The position numbers were made by a program, and so were the translations under genes. From contig NC_016457.1 of assembly GCF_000226115.1 (NCBI RefSeq), positions 1-64,000 on the forward strand: 64,000 nucleotides of DNA, written 5' to 3'. This document shows positions 63,765-64,000 of this stretch, piece after piece. Numbering within the stretch: position 1 is the first letter of the stretch; the number at the start of each line of letters is the position of its first letter. The notes under the pieces are model-generated. The model was given only the letters and a program-made list of their open reading frames with translations. It searched no databases and was not told the origin of the DNA. Source of the DNA: Thermothielavioides terrestris NRRL 8126. Taxonomy: Eukaryota > Ascomycota > Sordariomycetes > Sordariales > Chaetomiaceae.

Positions 63765-64000
63765 TTTGATCGCTTTCTCGCTATCTCGGGATCCCTTGGC
63801 TTCCTCGAGCATAAGGTGGGAAGAGAAGGGGGAGGGCTGATGCAGCGATACCTCCGCGGATTCGCGCCTTCTTATACTCCAGGACCTGCTACCTGAGTCT
63901 CTTGCATACCCATTTCTAGCGCCTATTGTGATATAGAGTCCGAGCGCGCATCGTTCTGAGGCGCCATTGATTCTTCCTGTGGCAGCAGCAAATAGTATTG
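63765..64000. promoter_or_regulatory. Promoter side of the DUF3237 gene
   Basis: A TATA-like GTATAAGAAGG (minus strand) lies near 63870, about 105 bp upstream of the start codon. The window ends at 64000 without another gene. Confidence 0.4.

Overview
The window is the end of a chromosome from a filamentous ascomycete, most likely a sordariomycete. It opens with about 190 bp of CCCTAA telomere repeat. Its genes carry many short GT-AG introns (mostly 50-90 bp) and encode typical fungal families: a Zn2Cys6 regulator, a CFEM/Pth11-like receptor, Rtt109, an AA7 oxidase and a bicupin oxalate decarboxylase. AT-rich stretches have the look of repeat-induced point mutation (RIP): TAG and TAA stand where W or Q codons are expected, while the reading frames stay intact. 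The species cannot be named from sequence alone. All multi-exon models were spliced by eye and checked for codon phase.

Region 1 (1-12 kb) is the subtelomere proper. The telomere abuts the 3' end of a decayed Ty1/Copia retroelement (end of RNase H, polypurine tract, probable LTR). A DDR48-like Asn/Tyr/Gly repeat protein, a Zn2Cys6 regulator and then a 6.3-kb AT-rich island follow. The island is bounded by about 34-bp inverted repeats and holds a decayed MULE-type transposase, a second decayed Gln/Thr/Pro-rich ORF and two tandem-repeat arrays.

Region 2 (12-45 kb) is an accessory zone of catabolic, transport and secreted functions mixed with dead genes. Intact genes are a GH31 glucosidase, a Dal5-type permease, myo-inositol oxygenase, a CFEM receptor, an AsaB/CmcJ-like oxidoreductase, an amino-acid permease, an unknown 485-aa protein, a cysteine-rich secreted protein, an AA7 oligosaccharide oxidase and an oxalate decarboxylase. 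Dead genes are a second MFS permease, a berberine-bridge-type FAD oxidase and a surface membrane protein. An 0.8-kb inverted-repeat element carries a minisatellite.

Region 3 (45-64 kb) looks like core chromosome: a SETD6/Rkm4-like SET protein, Rtt109 divergent from mitochondrial ribosomal protein L15, a 2EXR protein, a P450, a thioesterase, class II fructose-bisphosphate aldolase with 16 exons including a 4-nt microexon, and a DUF3237 protein. One dead TMEM53/PaxU-like gene lies among them.

Functionally, GH31, permease and inositol oxygenase suggest sugar/polyol scavenging. The adjacent, convergent AA7 oxidase and oxalate decarboxylase suggest extracellular peroxide and oxalate chemistry. 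I found no convincing secondary-metabolite cluster, tRNA, rRNA or CRISPR array.
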